Positions 62,061-64,000 of a DNA stretch of 64,000 nucleotides are shown here, one piece after another. A program made the position numbers and the translations under genes. This DNA comes from Microcebus murinus (lineage: Eukaryota > Chordata > Mammalia > Primates > Cheirogaleidae), in the NCBI RefSeq assembly GCF_040939455.1, contig NC_134117.1:29753501-29817500 (forward strand), given 5' to 3'. The notes beneath the pieces were generated by a model. It had not been told where the DNA came from and did no database searches. It saw nothing but the letters and a program-made list of their open reading frames with translations. The first letter of the stretch is position 1, and the number at the start of each line of letters is the position of its first letter.

Positions 62061-62408
62061 CATGGTTTCACAAAAGTTGCTCTAAAAAAAAAAATTTGAA
62101 ACATAATCACAAGCCAAACCATGTGTTTGAAAGAATGAGGATGTACCTTCACAATCAAAATAAAAGAAGTGTCAAAGTAAACTGTCAGAGATATCAACTA
62201 TCAAACTTAGTACTTAAGGAAATTGAACATTTCATACTTAATAATATAAAAAATATATAATTTTTACATATATATAAAGGTGAATATATTCACAAGTTGG
62301 CAATGATGGGACACTAAAATTAAACCAGTTTCAGCCACATTATGCAACATCACATAGTTCACAAACCAAGCTTATCATCAGAAGCACCAGGAAAGCCTTA
62401 ACAAAAAT

Positions 62409-62800
<392 letters not shown>

Positions 62801-62920
62801 TAAAAAAGAAAGGAAAGAGAAGAATCAGAACAGACCTTCTAAAGTGGAGAAGGCCTCGTCCCTTGACTCTGGCTATACCCAAAATTACCTAATTTATGCT
62901 AAATACATGATGAGAATCTT

Positions 62921-63256
62921 TTTGTTTTGGGGGGTTTTTTTGAGACAGTTTCACTCTGTTGCCCAAGCTAGAGTGCCGTGGCATCAGCCTAGCTCATAGC
63001 AACCTCAAACTCCTGGGCTCAAGTGATCCTCCTGCCTCAGTCTCCCATGTGCCTGGGACTACAGGCATGCTCCACCAGGTCCAGCTAATTTTTTCTATAT
63101 ATTTTTTAAGTTGTCCATCTAATTTCTTTCTGTTTTTTTAGTAGAGACAGGGTCTTGCTCTTGCTCAGGCTGGTCTCGAACTCCTGAGCTCAAAGGATCT
63201 GCCCACCTTGGCCTCCCAGAGTGCTAGGATTACTGGCGTGAGCCACCACACTGGGC
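62921..63256 (-). mobile_element. Alu, minus strand
   Basis: Reverse Alu with T-rich start and CCACCACACTGGGC end. Perfect 16-base duplication ACATGATGAGAATCTT at 62905-62920 and 63257-63272. Confidence 0.96.
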
Positions 63257-63514
63257 ACATGATGAGAATCTTAAAAGGAAAGCTGAAGTACCAGATGTAA
63301 CTTACTTTAGGGCAGTTGTATTTCTTTTGTTTCTTCCATCCTACTTCAAACCCAAAGTGCTCAAAATTTAAAACATTCCATATTCTCATCCCTCACCCCA
63401 AAGAACTGCAATGCATCACATTGATTTGTAATTATTTGCTCATATTTCTTTCTCTCCCCTAAGGCTGTGAACTTGACTGTATTTTTTTCCACACCTAGGG
63501 AGCCTGGTATATAA

Positions 63515-63725
63515 AGTAGCTGTCCATTTTGTGCTGCTATAACAGAATACCACAGACTGGGTAATTTATAAAATTATTTTTATATTTATATATAAATTAT
63601 ATATATTTATAAATTTATAAAATGTATTTCTCATAGGTCTGGTGTCTGGGAAGTCCAAGATCAAGCCACCAGCATATGATGAGGGCCTTCTTGCTGCTTC
63701 CTCTGTGTTCTCATTTTAAGGGTGG
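63515..63725 (-). repeat. Partial MST-type MaLR LTR
   Basis: TGTCCATTTTGTGCTGCTATAACAGAATACCACAGACTGG and GGAAGTCCAAGATCAAGCCACCAGCA match the MST/MaLR 3' part in reverse, as at 23651. An AT-rich expansion (63565-63625) lies within it. Confidence 0.75.
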
Positions 63726-64000
63726 ATCTGAATTCAATTTTGGAATAGTTACAATTGTCAGAGATCACATACACAATTTTAAAATGTAATATTCTTACCA
63801 CCACTTTGCTGAAAGAGAGTTGGTCAGAGACCATTGGGGAAACCTCCCGATGACTAGGGGACAAATCATTCATTGCAGTGCCAAAATGTTCCTATTTAAA
63901 CAGCCGAAGTTTGCAAATGTGTGTAAATTGATCCAATCTATTTTCAAGGTGTGCCTGGGATAATTGTTAATTTGTGCAAACTGATCTTATTTTTGAAGTG
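63726..64000. other. Window end, nothing recognised
   Basis: No gene or clear repeat; no ALDH18A1 coding exon seen. Confidence 0.4.

Larger units (their letters stand above)
60669..62208 (-). mobile_element. mariner transposon (Hsmar2-like) split by an Alu
   Basis: Degenerate 26-bp terminal inverted repeats at 60669-60694 and 62183-62208 (about 20 of 26 matching, sharing AAGTTT and ATATCTC). Without the 338 bases of Alu plus target copy, the element is about 1.2 kb, the mariner size. The interior codes transposase on the minus strand. Confidence 0.88.

Overview
This is a window of primate nuclear DNA, most likely from a strepsirrhine (lemur or loris lineage). The evidence is the SINE content. 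Many Alu elements carry an expanded A-rich linker between the two arms (AATTAATTGGCCAACTAATA type) and a right arm reading GTGAGCTAGGCTGA(C/T)GCCA(T/C)GG, a form I associate with strepsirrhine rather than human Alus. A full-length L1 with a non-human 5' UTR and a piggyBac remnant (piggyBac was active late in mouse lemur) point the same way. The species cannot be fixed from sequence alone.

The only complete host protein gene is TCTN3 (tectonic-3), on the + strand. Fourteen coding exons from 27679 to 53349 join without any stop or frame break into a 604-residue protein. It has a GC-rich promoter with an RFX X-box-like site, CCAAT boxes and a CRE-like site, and a poly(A) signal at 53873. Intron 10 looks like a minor-class (U12) intron. 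A diverged copy of the exon 1 start region lies in intron 3, and intron 8 contains a Y5 RNA retropseudogene. A second CpG island at about 58.9-59.3 kb, downstream on the same strand, is where the ALDH18A1 promoter is expected by synteny with human chromosome 10q24. No ALDH18A1 coding exon was recognised before the window ends.

Layout. 1-2060: 3' part of an older L1 carrying two Alus. 2210-8722: full-length L1 with target-site duplications, intact ORF1, and ORF2 broken by one TGA. 8.7-12.5 kb: AT-rich intergenic DNA, a three-unit Alu and a tRNA-Glu-like pseudogene. 12.5-19.3 kb: an ERV cluster (LTR, solo LTR inside an Alu, decayed class I provirus) abutting an orphan inverted L1 5' UTR. 19.4-27.3 kb: old antisense L1 material, an MST LTR, Alu and MITE copies. 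27.3-53.9 kb: TCTN3, whose 16-kb intron 13 is packed with SINEs, L1 pieces and a 2.4-kb hAT transposon relic. 54-58.8 kb: several LTRs and a gag-like remnant. 58.9-64 kb: CpG island, MIRs, a mariner interrupted by an Alu, more Alus and part of an MST LTR.

I found no sign of an undescribed multi-gene system. The most worthwhile leads are the U12-type intron, the exon 1 duplication, the piggyBac zinc-ribbon open frame and the nested transposon structures. Repeat family names are from recognition only and were not checked against a database.
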